From: Desulfovibrio sp.
GTDB taxonomy: Bacteria; Desulfobacterota; Desulfovibrionia; Desulfovibrionales; Desulfovibrionaceae
Direction of reading: 5' to 3'
Assembly: GCA_031255035.1 (NCBI GenBank)
Contig: JAIRTI010000256.1
Location: 1 to 9,195, forward strand
Length of the DNA: 9,195 nucleotides
The notes under the pieces are model-generated. The model saw nothing but the letters and a program-made list of their open reading frames with translations. It was not told the origin of the DNA and did no database searches. Shown here one piece after another: positions 7,772 through 9,195 of the stretch. Position 1 is the stretch's first letter. Every line of letters begins with the position of its first letter. The position numbers and the translations under genes were made by a program.

Positions 7772-8926
7772 TCAAGGCTCCAGGCTGAGACTGCCTGAAA
7801 AATATTCGCATAGAGAACCGCTGTCCAACCTCAGGCTCAGGCCGCCGCCAGGCCCCAGACCAAGAAAAGAGCCGCGAACCGGCGGCTCGGAAGCGTCAAC
7901 CACGCGCACCCGTTGTCCCTTCCAGGCCAGAAAGCCCTCCAGTCGCTCAAACAGGGCCGCGAGCGCTTTGCCGCGAATGGCGTTTTCGTAGGCGAGCAAC
8001 ATTTCAGCCGCCATAAGCCGCCAGAGCGGAAACGGGGCCAGGGGCTCTTCTGGGCTTTGCGCGTAGGCGTCCGGCGAACCGGGCGCGTACCCGCCTGGCG
8101 GCAAGAGCACGGCCGCCGGCGTGGCGCTGTCTTTTCTGACGCTCGCCGCGTCCGGCCTCTCCGCCAGGTTCAGGCCAAGGCCAGCCAACAAAACGCCGTC
8201 TCGCTCTTCCAGCAGGATGCCGCCGACCTTGCCCTGCCCCTCAAGCAGCAAATCGTTGGGCCATTTGAGAGAAAGCGGAAAGCCGAGCTTGCGCAGGGCC
8301 AGGACGCAGAGAAGGCCGGTTATGAGCGCTGCGGCGTCGCCCCGAAAGGCCGGGTCGGCCGGCAGACGAAACGTCGCGTGCAGGTTGCCGCGCGGCGAAT
8401 GCCAGGAACGGCGCAGCCTTCCGCGCCCTTGCGTCTGGCATGAACACAGCACGGCGCCCCATTCGGGCAATAAATCATCCTGGTGCAGCCGCCAGGCCAG
8501 AGAGAAACTGGAGACGGACCGTCCGGCAAGATAGGTCAGCGACGGAACGTCCAGCGGATAGCCGGCGAGGCGTCCGCTCTCAACGCTGTCCGGCGAGGCC
8601 GCCCGGCCTGGCCGCCCGGCGGCGGCGCTTGCGCCGGGGCCGACGGCTTCGGCACCCCGCCAGAGAACCGACCAGCCCGCACAGGCGTGCCTGCCTGTCG
8701 GGGCTTTCAAAACGCACCCGTCGCAAAGCTCGACCGCCCCAATGGGACGGGGCGGTTCGGCGGACTCGCCGAAAAAGGAACGCGGACCGCGCACATCGTC
8801 GCAATCAAGCGCTTCGGCAATCGGGGGCAGCCCCTCCGTGAGGGCAATGAGCATATTTTTTTTAACGCAGACTGTGTTCATCGGCACCAAACGCATGTGA
8901 CAGAACCGCAAAGGGAGGAAATGCAT
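7772..8926 (-). CDS. birA: Biotin-[acetyl-CoA-carboxylase] ligase (biotin protein ligase) with atypical N-terminus
   Basis: Cytoplasmic enzyme that makes biotinyl-AMP and transfers biotin to a carrier lysine, here most likely Lys1161 of the neighbouring carboxylase. The catalytic domain spans about 130-330: TQGRGRLRRSW (165-175, adenylate loop), KWPNDLLLEGQGKVGGILLE (221-240, Lys233 matching the catalytic Lys of E. coli BirA) and GLGLNL (249-254). The C-terminal SH3-like domain follows, with GSFLGLGPGGGLSLRL. The usual STN motif is replaced by SSFS (139-142). The first ~125 residues are not the winged helix of E. coli BirA: they hold C68-x2-C71-x8-H80-x-C82 and then an Ala/Gly/Pro-rich linker (about 92-120). 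The start is uncertain. ATG 8926 has a modest CGGGA upstream, and ATG 8881 and 8854 are alternatives; 8926 is kept because it follows the predicted promoter by about 27 nt. The lack of a helix-turn-helix suggests it is not a biotin-operon repressor. Confidence 0.88.
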   Translation of the reverse strand: MHFLPLRFCHMRLVPMNTVCVKKNMLIALTEGLPPIAEALDCDDVRGPRSFFGESAEPPRPIGAVELCDGCVLKAPTGRHACAGWSVLWRGAEAVGPGASAAAGRPGRAASPDSVESGRLAGYPLDVPSLTYLAGRSVSSFSLAWRLHQDDLLPEWGAVLCSCQTQGRGRLRRSWHSPRGNLHATFRLPADPAFRGDAAALITGLLCVLALRKLGFPLSLKWPNDLLLEGQGKVGGILLEERDGVLLAGLGLNLAERPDAASVRKDSATPAAVLLPPGGYAPGSPDAYAQSPEEPLAPFPLWRLMAAEMLLAYENAIRGKALAALFERLEGFLAWKGQRVRVVDASEPPVRGSFLGLGPGGGLSLRLDSGSLCEYFSGSLSLEP

Positions 8927-8959
8927 CCATTCCCGCGTCCCGCCGGGCGCGAAAAAATA

Positions 8960-8988
8960 GTCATACAGAGGATTCAGCCGGCTCGCAA
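8960..8988 (-). promoter_or_regulatory. Probable sigma70-type promoter of the ligase-carboxylase unit
   Basis: On the minus strand, TTGCGA (8983-8988) is followed by 17 nt and then TATGAC (8960-8965). Both boxes match consensus at 4/6. Transcription would start near 8953, about 27 nt before the ATG at 8926. It is weaker than the other promoter in the window, but it lies in the only sizeable gap upstream of the ligase gene and has the 31-nt repeat at nearly the same upstream distance. Confidence 0.5.
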
Positions 8989-9006
8989 GAACAAAGAAAA
9001 ACGTGC

Positions 9007-9037
9007 AGCAATTCTCATTATGAGCCTTTTTGCGGCC
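9007..9037 (-). repeat. 31-nt repeated element, copy 2, upstream of the ligase promoter
   Basis: It matches the element at 3945-3975 with one difference and lies in the same orientation relative to its downstream gene. The gap to the -35 box is 18 nt here and 20 nt in copy 1. The near-palindrome CTCAT-T-ATGAG is centred on 9019, about 66 nt upstream of the predicted start. The flanking sequences of the two copies are unrelated, so the match is confined to this block. Confidence 0.7.
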
Positions 9038-9068
9038 CCCTGTTCGCCAACTGTGAAAGGCAATGCCT

Positions 9069-9102
9069 CCGGCGGCCGGGGCGCTGCCCCGGACCCCGCC
9101 GG
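9069..9102. repeat. GC-rich REP-like palindrome
   Basis: CCGGCGG (9069-9075) pairs with CCGCCGG (9096-9102), and inside it CCGGGGC (9076-9082) pairs with GCCCCGG (9086-9092) around the loop GCT. A 3-nt bulge (ACC) interrupts one side, giving about 14 bp in total. No T-run follows on either strand, so it is not a standard terminator. The wording (GCCTCCGGCGGCCGGGGC) resembles short intergenic repeats scattered through Desulfovibrio and other GC-rich genomes, from memory. The remaining bases to 9195 show no gene; GAGGA at 9181-9185 could be a ribosome site for a plus-strand gene starting beyond the window. Confidence 0.6.
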
Positions 9103-9195
9103 GTGAAATGATTTCCCCCGGACCCCCTCAGTTGGGTTACGACGCGAGATATTTGAATGACGCGGACAACTTGTTTTACTGAGGAAAGCCAGCGG

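Noticed and set aside
7677..7811. Longer carboxylase N-terminus starting at 7811 or 7691
   Set aside because: Neither ATG has a ribosome site, the extra residues are low-complexity (Gly/Arg/Leu) and unlike any carboxylase N-terminus, and the 7811 start overlaps the ligase gene.
8483..9106. Plus-strand frame running through the ligase start and intergenic region, including an ATG at 8921 after GGGAGGA
   Set aside because: The purine run is only about 2 nt from the ATG, too close to serve as a ribosome site. The predicted peptide runs through the 31-nt repeat and the REP-like palindrome, and most of the frame is antisense to the ligase gene.
1..9195. CRISPR array, tRNA or rRNA gene, insertion sequence or phage gene
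   Set aside because: Apart from the two-copy 31-nt element and the palindromes listed, I found no spaced direct repeats, no tRNA-like cloverleaf in the gaps, and no transposase or integrase motifs.

Overview
The window looks like chromosomal DNA from a Desulfovibrio-type sulfate reducer (Desulfovibrionaceae). The reasons are the GC-rich third codon positions, a very divergent single-chain pyruvate carboxylase, an oversized PEP-synthase-like protein next to it, and a GC-rich palindromic intergenic repeat of a kind common in these genomes. As I recall, Desulfovibrio vulgaris has the same biotin ligase / pyruvate carboxylase / PEP synthase-related gene order. I could not check this, so the genus is an inference.

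Layout. Positions 2-118 (+) hold the last 38 codons of an unidentified protein. A 16-bp perfect hairpin at 182-225, with T-runs on both strands, ends this gene and the convergent gene facing it. Three large genes then occupy the minus strand and are read from right to left: a biotin-protein ligase (8926 to 7772), pyruvate carboxylase (7676 to 3978) and a PEP-synthase-like enzyme (3825 to 244). The right end (8927-9195) is non-coding. It holds a candidate promoter for the ligase, one copy of a 31-nt repeat and a strong REP-like hairpin.

How the genes fit together. The ligase would attach biotin to Lys1161 of the carboxylase. The carboxylase makes oxaloacetate from pyruvate and the PEP-synthase-like enzyme would make PEP from pyruvate. 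The cluster is therefore a pyruvate-node module feeding anaplerosis and gluconeogenesis in an organism that grows on lactate or pyruvate.

The least expected signals are these. (1) A 31-nt element, 30/31 identical, occurs twice. Each copy lies about 18-20 nt upstream of the -35 box of a predicted promoter, one for the ligase-carboxylase genes and one for the PEP-synthase-like gene. (2) The carboxylase ends in a Cys-rich zinc-ribbon-like tail after its biotinyl domain, and several of its signature motifs are altered. (3) The ligase has a Cys/His cluster in place of the usual DNA-binding N-terminus. (4) The PEP-synthase-like protein has a roughly 170-residue helical insertion inside its barrel domain and a C-terminal extension of about 125 residues.
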